DNA of 64,000 bases from Oscillatoriales cyanobacterium (GCA_004293365.1 RDYN01000006.1:62001-126000), one strand, 5' to 3'. Positions 15,286 through 24,077 are shown, numbered from the stretch's first letter. Notes: generated by a model from the sequence alone, not told the origin. Translations and numbers: made by a program.

Positions 15286-15696
15286 ATGTCTCAATCTATT
15301 CATTTTGCCAGAATTAAGTATTTTTCTGAAGAGTTCACGAAAGAGCGTAAGCATGATGAAATTTTGCAAGAATTAAAGAAGATTTTGAAAGAAGAAGAAA
15401 AGATTGATGAAACGCTGAACAAAAAGTTTATTGAAGATATAGAGACTCAATATCTGACATTAAGTGCTAACACTTCTGAGATAGAAAAATTTTTGACTAA
15501 CGGTTCAGACATTCAATTACATCCACAATCAAGGTATTACTTTGTCACTGAAAAATTGTGGCCGGTTTTGCAAGAAGAAATTTTTAAACAGTCTCAAGAT
15601 ATAAAAAAGGCGAAAGATTATTTTGATCTAGCCAAAGATTGCATCGAGATTGAGGGCTACTACAGCAAAAAAATGCTAGTCTTTGAAGCTTCTTGA
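15286..15696 (+). CDS. Unknown helical, charged protein
   Basis: The 136 residues are rich in Lys and Glu, with long predicted helices (HDEILQELKKILKEEEKIDE; KAKDYFDLAKDCIEIEGYYS). It starts 4 nt after the previous stop and so is probably co-translated. It has no recognisable motif, signal or membrane segment. It may partner the protein encoded just before it. Confidence 0.6.
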   Translation: MSQSIHFARIKYFSEEFTKERKHDEILQELKKILKEEEKIDETLNKKFIEDIETQYLTLSANTSEIEKFLTNGSDIQLHPQSRYYFVTEKLWPVLQEEIFKQSQDIKKAKDYFDLAKDCIEIEGYYSKKMLVFEAS

Positions 15697-15774
15697 GTCT
15701 GATTGTACATCTTTGGAGGGTGAAGTCGCCTCTGTTAAAATTTACTTAATTTGTAACGAGATTTTAAAAAATGT

Positions 15775-16461
15775 ATGGAATATAAGACTGAATTTGGTAT
15801 TCGTTTCGATAAGTTACAAGCCTCACCAGAAATGGAAATTTATCGGAACTTGCAAGCTTTAAGTGCAAGTTATCGGGTTTTTAATAAAAATTACGATGAG
15901 CTTGTATACCATCTGGATCATCTCAACAATCCAAGAGAATCTTTGTTTATGTACAGTTCTGAACAAAGAGAGAACCTTGAGAGTTTAATTGATGAAGCTT
16001 CAAGACTATTTCATAACTTTCTTGCATCTGCAAAATCGTTAGTTGATCACACAAGAAACATTGTTAAGAGGCTCTACTCTAATCAAGAGTTTATAAAGGA
16101 ATATGAGGCAAAACTTGCTGGAAATATTGCTAATAATTCAGTTCAAAAATTTGTGCAGAGGTTGCGAAACTACACACAGCATTACATCTTACCTATCCCA
16201 GCGTTGCAAATCGAATTTGCGGAAGAAAATATAGAGATGAGTGTGCGTCTTGATGTTGAGATTCTGAAGCAGTGGGATAGCTGGGGAAGCTCAATGTCTT
16301 ATTTAGAAAATTTAGGAGATAGTTTATGTCTAATTTCTTTATCAAATGAATACTTTGTTATAGTTCAAGAATTTTATCAGTGGCTTACAGAACGGCAAAC
16401 ACAACTTCATCGGTCTGACCTTGAGAATCTTCAGAAGATGAAGGATGAGCTTACAAGTTGA
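15775..16461 (+). CDS. Helical protein with candidate HEPN motif
   Basis: The 228-residue product is almost entirely helical. At residues 131-136 it carries R-N-Y-T-Q-H, which fits the R-(N/D/H)-x3-H signature of HEPN-domain RNases, flanked by hydrophobic helix (VQKFVQRL before, YILPIP after). HEPN proteins act in toxin-antitoxin, abortive infection and CRISPR systems. A single six-residue match is weak on its own. The fold should be tested. An 78-bp AT-rich gap separates it from the previous gene and 12 bp from the next. Confidence 0.6.
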   Translation: MEYKTEFGIRFDKLQASPEMEIYRNLQALSASYRVFNKNYDELVYHLDHLNNPRESLFMYSSEQRENLESLIDEASRLFHNFLASAKSLVDHTRNIVKRLYSNQEFIKEYEAKLAGNIANNSVQKFVQRLRNYTQHYILPIPALQIEFAEENIEMSVRLDVEILKQWDSWGSSMSYLENLGDSLCLISLSNEYFVIVQEFYQWLTERQTQLHRSDLENLQKMKDELTS

Positions 16462-16473
16462 AAACATTAACTG

Positions 16474-16920
16474 ATGGCAAAACTTTACTATCGTGGCATG
16501 GCGGAGCAAAATGGTAAGCCTAAAATAGGTCGCAGTGCTAGATTATTAGGGGTTAGGCCTGGTATTGACATAGATATTGAGCAAATGCCGACAGGTTATC
16601 TAAATGAGCAAGGCTATTTGTTAGCAGATTCAGAACGTGTGTTTCGAGGAGAGCTTGTTGTTGTTGCCGTCAGGAATACAAAAGGAATGTCTGTTTCCCT
16701 TTCAATTGAAAGTTTACCAGCTTTTCGCAGACCTGCAAAATTTGGTGGAACTGGAAAAGACTCCCTATGGCAAATTGATGACAGAAACATTATGGGAGAT
16801 TTGCAGGCAGTCCAAGATAGCTCGACCCACGTTAGTATCTTGCCAAGAGTTACAATGTCTCTGGAAAGGTATGAGGTAGCATTGGCAAACACCCAAAATG
16901 ATTGGGAAAGAGTTGATTAA
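16474..16920 (+). CDS. Unknown protein
   Basis: The 148-residue protein is beta-rich by composition: KIGRSARLLGVRPGIDIDIE, RGELVVVAVRNTKGMSVSLS, VSILPRVTMSLERYEVAL. It lies 12 bp after the HEPN-like gene and 27 bp before the next gene on the same strand, so it shares an operon with both. The family is not recognised; a partner or antitoxin function is only a contextual guess. Confidence 0.6.
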   Translation: MAKLYYRGMAEQNGKPKIGRSARLLGVRPGIDIDIEQMPTGYLNEQGYLLADSERVFRGELVVVAVRNTKGMSVSLSIESLPAFRRPAKFGGTGKDSLWQIDDRNIMGDLQAVQDSSTHVSILPRVTMSLERYEVALANTQNDWERVD

Positions 16921-16947
16921 CTTTATATATCATAGGAGTCTATAACA

Positions 16948-17475
16948 ATGGCGTGGATATTCAGTTTATCGGCAGAGTGTGGCTCTGATGAAGCCAAGGT
17001 TAATAAATTTGCTGAACACTTTGAGGGCATAGAATGGATGCTGTCAAATAATCGCCAATGTCTATGTCGAACAGATATTTTTCAAGATATGGATCGAAAC
17101 TGGTGGTGTCGGGTTTATCCCAATAATATTAGTGAAGTGGGAATAGATAGCCCTGAAAGTGCTTATGTGATGACAGAGTTAGGTATTTTATTTTATCTAA
17201 CTCTACGGTTTGCTCCTTGGTTTCGCTATGCTTTGGTTGGGGTTGAAGTTGATGAATTCAGAACCTATAGTGAACTTATGGAGGATTTATCTAATTTATC
17301 TATTCCTGGATTAGTTTTAGCAAAGGAACTTATTCATGGGCTAGAAATATCACCTGTTTTTCGACCATTTAGTCCTAGTTATATGTGGCAACCATACGAG
17401 GGGGAAGTCTATAATCCATTAATGGCATCCCCAGAGTTGAAAAATAAGCTGAATGAGCTTCTGGCTGTGAGTTGA
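16948..17475 (+). CDS. Unknown protein, last gene of AT-rich row
   Basis: The 175 residues include a Cys/Trp-rich stretch (NNRQCLCRTDIFQDMDRNWW) and a hydrophobic middle (MTELGILFYLTLRFAPWFRY) that may be a core helix rather than a membrane span. FRPFSPSYMWQPYEGEVYNP near the end is Pro/Tyr-rich. I do not recognise the family. The gene ends 12 bp before the first 84-bp direct repeat. Confidence 0.6.
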   Translation: MAWIFSLSAECGSDEAKVNKFAEHFEGIEWMLSNNRQCLCRTDIFQDMDRNWWCRVYPNNISEVGIDSPESAYVMTELGILFYLTLRFAPWFRYALVGVEVDEFRTYSELMEDLSNLSIPGLVLAKELIHGLEISPVFRPFSPSYMWQPYEGEVYNPLMASPELKNKLNELLAVS

Positions 17476-17486
17476 ATAGTGACAAT

Positions 17487-17570
17487 TTACTATTGATTAT
17501 AGTCTTTGTCAAAAAAAGGAAGCTATTTGAGCTTGACAAATTGCGATCGCCCTTCAATGAGACACAAAGG
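17487..17570. repeat. Left 84-bp direct repeat of two-gene cassette
   Basis: The block starting TTACTATTGATTATAGTC and running through GCGATCGCCCTTCAATGAGA recurs at 18131-18214 in the same orientation with only a few mismatches. The two copies bracket the two small minus-strand genes. Confidence 0.9.
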
Positions 17571-17602
17571 TCGATGCGATCGCCTTTTTCACAACTTACT
17601 CA

Positions 17603-17773
17603 TTAGAGTTGCTTCTGTTTTTCGGCTGGTTTAGCTTTAGCTTCAGACCATTTTTGGTATTTAGCGGTATTAGCCGAGATCATTTGACACATTTCTCTAG
17701 CTTTCTGTTCGCTGTCTCTTGTTAATTCCAAAATTTCTAGCAATTCCTTCTCATCGAGTTCTTTTTGTGTCAT
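17603..17773 (-). CDS. Small acidic/basic helical protein in repeat-flanked cassette
   Basis: The 56-residue protein begins MTQKELDEKELLEILELTRD and ends KWSEAKAKPAEKQKQL. It looks like one or two amphipathic helices with a disordered basic tail. Its ATG overlaps the stop of the upstream gene by 4 nt (ATGA), so the pair is translationally coupled. Too short for confident family assignment; the size and coupling fit an antitoxin or small partner. Confidence 0.6.
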   Translation of the reverse strand: MTQKELDEKELLEILELTRDSEQKAREMCQMISANTAKYQKWSEAKAKPAEKQKQL

Positions 17774-18120
17774 TGTAAATTCTCCAAACGGGCTTTAACA
17801 CTACTAACTCTTATTTTAGTTTCCAGCACTCGACCTAGCTCCATTGCCAAGTCTTCCCCCACCTCTTCTATTCTATCATTTGTCAGGACTTCAACTGCTG
17901 AGAGATATTCTATGCGTTCCTGAATTTGTGATTTCGAGGTGTTTGCGAAAAATATACAGGTGTTTAAGAATCCCGAAATCTGAATCACGGTAAAATTGTT
18001 TGGAAAGCTCCCTAGGATAGCTCTACAAATATTTAGTCCCTCACCTGCTTCCTGCTCAATTTGGGTTAGCTCCTGCTTTATACGCTCAACTAGAACGGTT
18101 ATTTCTGATGGAATTGACAT
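17770..18120 (-). CDS. Unknown helical protein in repeat-flanked cassette
   Basis: From ATG 18120 (MSIPSEITVLVERIKQELTQ) the product is 116 residues, helical, with AGEGLNICRAILGSFPNNFT and IEYLSAVEVLTNDRIEEVGE. The frame is open to 18156, but that part lies in the flanking direct repeat and was not chosen. It resembles cyanobacterial short proteins I cannot name. It is coupled to the 56-residue gene downstream. Confidence 0.6.
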   Translation of the reverse strand: MSIPSEITVLVERIKQELTQIEQEAGEGLNICRAILGSFPNNFTVIQISGFLNTCIFFANTSKSQIQERIEYLSAVEVLTNDRIEEVGEDLAMELGRVLETKIRVSSVKARLENLQ

Positions 18121-18130
18121 ATGATACGAC

Positions 18131-18214
18131 TTACTATTGATTATAGTCTTTGTCAAAAAAAAGAAGCTATTTCAGCTTGACAAATGGCGATCGCCCTTCA
18201 ATGAAACACAAAAG
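18131..18214. repeat. Right 84-bp direct repeat of two-gene cassette
   Basis: Same orientation and length as 17487-17570; the poly-A segment differs by one base. It carries a HIP1 site and CTTCAATGAAACACAAA. The spacing between copies is 644 bp. Confidence 0.9.
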
Positions 18215-18424
18215 CCGATCGCACTTCGAGGGCTGCGCTAACGCACTTCACGCAAAAAAGTGCGATCGCTTTTGGGTTTGTACATCCTGAGTCTAGTTCA
18301 ACCCCTGCCGCTTGTCAAGCGTTGCGGCAATTTATATTGCCGTAAAGGCAATATAAGAGATGATCAAGGTTGCAGAATGCTAACATCAGCTTGCAAAGTA
18401 ATGGCTAGCAGTTGAGCGTCAGCA

Positions 18425-18649
18425 GTGATCCGTTGGAAATTGGCAGTTGTGATGGCCGATCGCAATATCAGCAATAAAGAATTGGCTGTTTTAATTGGGA
18501 TGCACCCCACATCTGTGTCGAAAATCAAAACCCGCCGCCGACTCACCCGAATCGACGAAGCAACCCTTAGCGCTTTGTGCAGAGCACTGAACTGTCAGCC
18601 GGGGGATTTAATGGTATATGAAGAGGACAATCCCGATGGCTTAAAATGA
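18425..18649 (+). CDS. XRE/Cro-type transcriptional regulator
   Basis: The 74-residue protein starts at GTG and is one HTH domain: IRWKLAVVMADRNISNKELA, VLIGMHPTSVSKIKTRRRLT, LSALCRALNCQPGDLMVYEE. The last phrase (ALNCQPGDL) is typical of the YozG/HTH_26 subfamily. It stands about 300 bp upstream of the ParA-like gene and may regulate it. The flanking 18215-18424 region holds no other gene I can support. Confidence 0.85.
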   Translation: MIRWKLAVVMADRNISNKELAVLIGMHPTSVSKIKTRRRLTRIDEATLSALCRALNCQPGDLMVYEEDNPDGLK

Positions 18650-18946
18650 CATAGTTAAATTGACTGTATTTCTATCAAGATTTACTTTTTATTTAAGAGC
18701 TAATGTGTAAAAATTGCGGCTCGATCGCACTATTAGAGAGATTTTTCGGTTGGTAGTTCAGTTCAAGACTTCCAACGGTAAGAAGAAACGTTGATTTGAC
18801 ATCAGTTCATGTTCATTTTATTATTTGTTTCTCGATCGCACTTTCCTTTTGATGTCAATTGACATATCGGGCTGCGATCGCCCTCTCCGCTAACCACCAC
18901 AATATGTTTTAATTTATATTTGAGCAAAATCCAAACAAACCCAGCC

Positions 18947-19819
18947 ATGAGTCCAAAATCCATAGCCGTAATCAACTTCAAAGGCGGAGTCGGAAAGACC
19001 ACCGTCACCTGGAGTCTGGGAAATATTATATCCCAAAGCACAGACCTAGAAGTCCTTATGTTAGACTTAGACCCGCAAATGTCGCTCACAGAGGCGATCG
19101 GGCTTAACGAAAATACGGGTCATTTAGATGACAAATTTGGTAAGTGGTACGAAAAATCTCTCAAACACAGACTCACAATTTACGACGCCCTCGAAGTCTT
19201 TAAAAAAGCCGGACAAAACTTTAAATTTCCCGTTGGTTTCGACACCATTTATCAGATTGACGAACAGTTGCATTTTATCCCTTCAGTTGAAGAATTGTAT
19301 TGGTTAGACCTCGATGGATTTGAGGGGAAAAGTGTTAAAGACTTCATCCGTCAGTTTAGCGGCAAAATCGCTAACTCTCCCAATCTCCCTAAATACGATT
19401 TGATGCTGTTTGACTGTTCGCCTTCCTTCAGTCTCCTCACCTACAGCGTACTTTCTTGCTGCGACTTAATACTGATTCCTGTCAACCCAGATTATTTTGG
19501 TTCTCGGGGATTGAGTTTAGTTTTAAACTCGCTCCAAAAACGGATTGAACCTTACCCGTTTCCCAAGATTGCAGTGTTTATGAATAAAGCTAAAATCTAT
19601 GGAGGATTGCTGACAAATGAAGTTCAGTTTTACATGAGAGAAGTCAAGAGACTTTGTGCTGAAATCTCAAAAGACAATAACATAGAAGTGAGATTTTTAG
19701 AATCCACGATTCGGGAAAGCGTTGGGCTAAAGCGGGCGATTAATGAGGGAGAACTGCCGCGAGAATTGGTTAGAGAGTTTGAGCAACTTTGGCGCGAGTG
19801 TGAGGAGTATCTCAAATGA
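18947..19819 (+). CDS. ParA-family ATPase
   Basis: The 290-residue product has the deviant Walker A KGGVGKTT at residues 11-18, switch-like LMLDLDPQMSLTEAIG and YDLMLFDCSPSFSLLTYS. This is the ParA/Soj fold used for plasmid or chromosome segregation and positioning of cargo. ATG 18947 places the P-loop ten residues from the N-terminus, as is usual; a TTG at 18920 would add nine residues. The stop overlaps the next ATG by 4 nt, which suggests an operon with its partner. Confidence 0.92.
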   Translation: MSPKSIAVINFKGGVGKTTVTWSLGNIISQSTDLEVLMLDLDPQMSLTEAIGLNENTGHLDDKFGKWYEKSLKHRLTIYDALEVFKKAGQNFKFPVGFDTIYQIDEQLHFIPSVEELYWLDLDGFEGKSVKDFIRQFSGKIANSPNLPKYDLMLFDCSPSFSLLTYSVLSCCDLILIPVNPDYFGSRGLSLVLNSLQKRIEPYPFPKIAVFMNKAKIYGGLLTNEVQFYMREVKRLCAEISKDNNIEVRFLESTIRESVGLKRAINEGELPRELVREFEQLWRECEEYLK

Positions 19820-20268
19820 TTAAAAAAGAGATTTTGGCGGATGGCGAGCAAAAAAGCGGCGGGTTAGTTGATGAAATTGCCGAACTTAAGGAAATCTTGC
19901 GGGAGGTTTCCAAAAAATTAACCAGAATTGAGGCTCAAGTCAAGCGGGGAGGGCTTTCTGCTGGGTCAAAAACTTCTGAATTACAGGCTGTTGCTGTTGC
20001 TGATGTTGAGAAACCTGCTAATTTATCTACTGACAATGTTCTAGAAGTTTATGAAGAATTGCGTTTGCAAGCTAAGAAGGGTCATGAACTAGAGGTGAGG
20101 CAAAAATTGGCGGCTATGAGTGCAACTGATTTGAATTTGATGTGTTGCGAGTTAGGGATGCCGCCCAGCAGCAAGAATCCGTCCCGCAAAAAAATGTTTG
20201 AGCTAATTATTGGTAGAATTAAGCAGAGTTTGATGCTGTCGCGGCATATCGATCGCCAAACACTGTAA
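19816..20268 (+). CDS. Small ParA-partner protein (ParB-like role inferred)
   Basis: The 150-residue protein overlaps parA by 4 nt. Residues 15-45 are a coiled coil (LVDEIAELKEILREVSKKLT), followed by a linker and a C-terminal helical part (YEELRLQAKKGHELEVRQKL, then LCCELGMPPSSKNPSRKKMF). The last block resembles a helix-extended-loop-helix SAP-like or Rho-N motif that could bind nucleic acid. It has no ParB ICP-type motif. A DNA-adapter role is inferred from gene order only. Confidence 0.65.
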   Translation: MIKKEILADGEQKSGGLVDEIAELKEILREVSKKLTRIEAQVKRGGLSAGSKTSELQAVAVADVEKPANLSTDNVLEVYEELRLQAKKGHELEVRQKLAAMSATDLNLMCCELGMPPSSKNPSRKKMFELIIGRIKQSLMLSRHIDRQTL

Positions 20269-20321
20269 AAATTAGCCTCTGAATCGAGAAAATGGGTTTT
20301 AATTTGCCTTTCCCGCTGGGA

Positions 20322-20425
20322 TTTGTAACAGGCAAGATGCCTGTTCCACAAAAGAGTTTTCCAGAAAAGCCTGTTCCACAAGAGTTTAAGTTAAGTGTGG
20401 GGTGGGCATCTTGCCCGCCCCTGAA
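20322..20425. repeat. GGCAAGATGCCTGTTCCACAA inverted-repeat family
   Basis: CAGGCAAGATGCCTGTTCCAC is repeated as AAGCCTGTTCCACAAGAG, and GGTGGGCATCTTGCCCGCCCC follows as a separate hairpin. The block is in frame with the next gene, which lengthens that ORF artificially at its 5' end. Confidence 0.7.
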
Positions 20426-20432
20426 CAACTGG

Positions 20433-21719
20433 TTGCAAATTCTGCAACTTTTCAGGTTCAATCAATTAAGGCGGTTTTGGTCGATCGCCCTTATCGCCCT
20501 AACACTCTCGATCGCCCTGTTTTCAACCCTTCTGGGCTCTCCGACAACCGCAGCCCAAAAACCAAACATACTGGCGTTTACAGCTCTCCAACAGCGCGGC
20601 AGCGAGATCAAAAACAGTTTATTTACCGTCAACGCTACCAGTTTGGCCCGCCGCGAACTTGCACCCAATATAGATGTTAGCTATACGCTAGTTTGGTCGT
20701 CCAAGGGCGATCGGCTGGCTTTCGTGAGTGGCGATACCGACATCTATACAGTTAATAGTGACGGTTCCGGGTTAACTAAACAGTTTGCTGGGGAGTCTTG
20801 CAAAGCATCTAATTTTGAAATAGCTTGGTTTCCCAACAGCAAAAAACTTATTTTTGCCCGCTCCTGCGACGGTTTTACCTCGGATTCTCCCGGCAGTCAA
20901 TCACTTTATACGATCGATATTTTTGGTATTAAAGGAACTAAATTAGTTAGGAATTTGGAAGTAGGCGGACAACCAGCTAAAACAGAAATTTCCTCGCCAT
21001 TCTATCTTTCTCCTGATGGTGAACAGGTAGCATTTGTCAAGGATAAAAATATCTACAAAATGAATGCGGACGGTTCGGGCATGACTAAATTAACCAAAAG
21101 TTCCGGCGAGTATACATCTGGCGGTAGCGAACTTGTCTGGTCGCCCGATCGCGCAAAAATCGCTTTTTTGTCCGGCACCTATCCCCAACAGCAAGTTTAC
21201 ACGATTAATGCCGACGGCACCAACCTCAAAAATTTGACTAACAACCCGCAAAATCAAGTCTACAACGTCAAGCTGTTTTGGTCGCCCGATAGCAGCCGCA
21301 TTGCTTACTATCAGGGCAAAACGGGCGATTTGAGCGGGGACGAGCAGGATATTTGGGCGATCGACCTTAACAGCGGAACCGCCAAAAACCTCACCCAAAA
21401 ACCAGGAAACTACGATGCACTTTCCTGGTCGCCCGATGGCAAACTTATCGCCTGCGCCACCGGAGACTTCAACCAGCAAAAATTATACACAATAAATGCT
21501 AACGGTGACAAGCTAAATCAACTAGCTCCTCGCCTAGGAATGTCGGGAATTTCTGAATTAGCTTGGTCTTCTGACAGTCAGCAAATTGCTTTTGCTTTTA
21601 ATGAAATCACAGGCGATAAAAGCAATTTGTATGTAATTAATCGCAACGGTTTGGAATTTGCTAAATTGACAAACGACAAGGATTTAAATGCTGGCACTCC
21701 GGTTTGGCAACCGCAGTAA
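20433..21719 (+). CDS. TolB-like WD40/PD40 beta-propeller, exported
   Basis: The product is read here from TTG 20433 (428 residues). It has a signal anchor (RRFWSIALIALTLSIALFST) and then repeats of the TolB propeller unit: SSKGDRLAFVSGDTDIYTVN, SPDGEQVAFVKDKNIYKMNA, SPDRAKIAFLSGT, SPDSSRIAYYQG, SPDGKLIACATGD, SSDSQQIAFAFNE. The SPDG..IAF pattern is the PD40 hallmark. Function outside the membrane is unknown. An ATG at 20292 adds 47 residues that merely translate the hairpin repeat. Confidence 0.82.
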   Translation: MQILQLFRFNQLRRFWSIALIALTLSIALFSTLLGSPTTAAQKPNILAFTALQQRGSEIKNSLFTVNATSLARRELAPNIDVSYTLVWSSKGDRLAFVSGDTDIYTVNSDGSGLTKQFAGESCKASNFEIAWFPNSKKLIFARSCDGFTSDSPGSQSLYTIDIFGIKGTKLVRNLEVGGQPAKTEISSPFYLSPDGEQVAFVKDKNIYKMNADGSGMTKLTKSSGEYTSGGSELVWSPDRAKIAFLSGTYPQQQVYTINADGTNLKNLTNNPQNQVYNVKLFWSPDSSRIAYYQGKTGDLSGDEQDIWAIDLNSGTAKNLTQKPGNYDALSWSPDGKLIACATGDFNQQKLYTINANGDKLNQLAPRLGMSGISELAWSSDSQQIAFAFNEITGDKSNLYVINRNGLEFAKLTNDKDLNAGTPVWQPQ

Positions 21720-21768
21720 AATTACAATTTATCTCCTGTCCGATCGATTAACCGCAATCAGATTAGTT

Positions 21769-21955
21769 CGTTCGTAGTGCGGACTTAAGTCCGCAAAAAG
21801 CTGCGGACTTAAGTCCGCACTACAAACCGTTTTTGTTAGGCTAAGCGACCGGACATTATATTATACGCTCTCTGGTGAAACTACCACAATTCAATAGGTT
21901 TGTAGTGAGGACTTCAGTCCTCTCTCGTTTGAAGAGGACTGAAGTCCTCACTACC
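21769..21955. repeat. GTAGTGCGGACTTAAGTCCGC hairpin repeats
   Basis: Two hairpins follow the TolB-like gene: 21775-21822 (GTGCGGACTTAAGTCCGCA pair) and 21902-21955 (GTAGTGAGGACTTCAGTCCTC pair). The family recurs near 24.68, 35.46 and 50.40 kb. They lie between convergent genes and may terminate both. Confidence 0.85.
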
Positions 21956-21963
21956 AACTTTTG

Positions 21964-23628
21964 TCAAATTGGAGCCGATGCAATAATCTTTTTCTCCTTA
22001 AATTGGTTGTGAACTTCCAATTCATCTCCCTCAAGTTCCTGGTGTTTTTCCTCCTGCACCTGTTTGTCAATTTTGGGCAACTTTAAAATCGCCCCAGCCA
22101 AAACCCAGTAATAGACAGACACTGGATCTACATCCAGCGGATAATATTGAGGATTGATCGTAATAAATCCCACAAACACCCAAAAACTAGCTCCGTAACT
22201 CCGCAAACTTTTGTCCTTGACAGAACGGTAAGCTCGAAAACTTAAAAAAGCTAAGTGTAAAAGCATGATTTGAAAAGCAATCATTCCCGGATAACCGAGT
22301 TCGTAGATCAACTTAGGATGGAAAGTTTCAATGAGTTGCGTAGTACCAAATATCCGCGTTGAATTAGTCGCTCGTCCCACACCTCTACCGAGAGGTCTGT
22401 CAATGATAAAATTGTTGCTCTGCTCCAACTGATTCAAGAAAAACTGCTGAGGCGGTGCAGCATTCCAGCGGTTAACAAAACTCTCCCACCGCTGCTCGAT
22501 AATTCCTGGGTTAATTGCCGCACCCACAAATAGCAGAATCGCCAGTCCTGCACCGATGGGAATAAATCGTTTTAAATTAACTAATTGACCTGTAAGAATT
22601 AGCAGAATGCCCGTGGCAACTGGAACCAGAACTAAAGCAGCTCTTTGCCCGGAAATAACCGCATTGGCAAAGACTAATGCCATGCCTAATAAACCAATAA
22701 CTCTCCACCAGAATGAAGGGTCACAAAAGGCAGAGGCAAAGGTTAAAAAAGCATTAGAAATTAAAAACCACGCCCACTGCCAAGGTGCGACAAAAGTTCC
22801 CGGCAAGCGGATAAACTTGACTTCTGGACTGAATACCAAAGAACCGCCGACCAAACATCTAGCTTGCAGAGTTGCTTTATATAATTCTTCTCCAATCATG
22901 CCTCGGGTACCCGCGCATTTTCCGCTTTGCAGCAAGAGGTATTGAATCAAACCGAGAACGCAGCAAACGATCGCCAAAACTACGTGCATTCTACCAAAAA
23001 ACACCAAATCCTTCTTAGTGCGGAGCAGATAATAGGTACAAGCAATCAGCGGTATGTAACCTATCAATACTTTTAAGCCGAGAATTCCTTGTAGAATGGG
23101 TTTGTCGCCCTTCATCGGGTTGAGCTGCATCTCCCCGTTGACAAAAATTAAAGTCAGCATTGCCATCATCAACAGGATGCTGAAGGTAGAAAGCATTTGT
23201 TTGGGAATGAACAGAGGCAACTGTTTCTTTTTGCATCTTTGAATGAGGGCGATGAGGGCTGGTATGTAGAAAGCGTCTTTGGCAACTTGAAATGCAGCAT
23301 TCCCGCCGCCAATTGCGTAGGTAACTGTACCGCTTAAAGGCAGGTAAATAAAAAAAGCCCAGAAAGCTTGACGGGGGTATTTGTAGGAAAGCAGCAAAAT
23401 GGCTGCGGCGGCGCCTCCGGCAATAGCAATCTTAGCGCGAACCACGAACAACAGGCCGATGCTGACAGCAGCACTGATTAAGCAGCTTATGACGATCGCC
23501 TGCGCTAATTCATTGCGCTTTTGTGAAGTTTTGCGTTTTTGTGCAGCTACTTCTTTTTTGCTGGACGTTGTTGTTTTTTCGCTGTGCTTTTGTTTGGACT
23601 TCTTAGATTTGCGCTTGGTTTTAAACAT
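21964..23628 (-). CDS. O-antigen ligase/polymerase-like membrane protein
   Basis: The product from ATG 23628 is 554 residues, with a Lys/Ser-rich cytoplasmic N-terminus and about twelve membrane spans. A large periplasmic loop around residues 360-400 carries WESFVNRWNAAPPQQFFLNQ and PLGRGVGRATNSTR. That arrangement is typical of Wzy_C/O-antigen ligase proteins that join or polymerise exported polysaccharides. A frame up to 23727 begins with MPYALCPMPYALFPIP, which is just the GGGCATA repeat and is rejected. Confidence 0.82.
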   Translation of the reverse strand: MFKTKRKSKKSKQKHSEKTTTSSKKEVAAQKRKTSQKRNELAQAIVISCLISAAVSIGLLFVVRAKIAIAGGAAAAILLLSYKYPRQAFWAFFIYLPLSGTVTYAIGGGNAAFQVAKDAFYIPALIALIQRCKKKQLPLFIPKQMLSTFSILLMMAMLTLIFVNGEMQLNPMKGDKPILQGILGLKVLIGYIPLIACTYYLLRTKKDLVFFGRMHVVLAIVCCVLGLIQYLLLQSGKCAGTRGMIGEELYKATLQARCLVGGSLVFSPEVKFIRLPGTFVAPWQWAWFLISNAFLTFASAFCDPSFWWRVIGLLGMALVFANAVISGQRAALVLVPVATGILLILTGQLVNLKRFIPIGAGLAILLFVGAAINPGIIEQRWESFVNRWNAAPPQQFFLNQLEQSNNFIIDRPLGRGVGRATNSTRIFGTTQLIETFHPKLIYELGYPGMIAFQIMLLHLAFLSFRAYRSVKDKSLRSYGASFWVFVGFITINPQYYPLDVDPVSVYYWVLAGAILKLPKIDKQVQEEKHQELEGDELEVHNQFKEKKIIASAPI

Positions 23629-24077
23629 AACTTCTATAAGGCACTTATAGCTTTTCAAGCGAAAGATTCGCGGACGACTGGGAATAGGGAATAGGGCATA
23701 GGGCATAGGGCATAGGGCATAGGGCACTCGGAAGTAGAAGGCGATCTTATGTAGAATGTAGAAGGCAAAATGTATATAGCAGTTGACAGTTGACTGTTGG
23801 GAATCAAACCGTTTAGGGGACAGGGTTTCTGGTTCTATTCATGAGGTTATTTATGTCTGAAAAGCCAAGAATGTTGCTATATAAGAAAAAAATTATGTAG
23901 GTGTGGTTACTTATTCTTGAAGTCCAGAACGCGAAAAAATCTGGGTCAAGATGCTGGGTGCGAGGCGGGCAGAAATTACGCTCGCGACCTTGTAGAATAT
24001 AACTGCTGCATCTATAATGTACAAATCGCGAAAAAATAATTTTAATCGATCGCTCAAATCGATCGCAGAAACTCAAT
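23629..24077. other. Intergenic, with GGGCATA tandem repeat
   Basis: Positions 23682-23725 carry five copies of AGGGCAT(A)-type heptamers. A GTTGACAGTTGACTGTTG stretch lies at 23781-23800. A minus-strand frame (24286-23813) is open but is antisense to the next gene and has no recognisable content, so it is not called. Confidence 0.6.

Noticed and set aside
20292-20432. Upstream start of the TolB-like protein
   Set aside because: These 47 residues only translate a GGCAAGATGCC hairpin repeat; the signal anchor follows TTG 20433.
21769-21955. Hairpin repeats considered as a CRISPR array
   Set aside because: Repeats are palindromic, spacing is irregular and no unique spacers of constant length exist; no cas genes are in the window.
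23629-23727. Upstream extension of the O-antigen-ligase-like protein
   Set aside because: MPYALCPMPYALFPIP is the GGGCATA heptamer repeat in translation.
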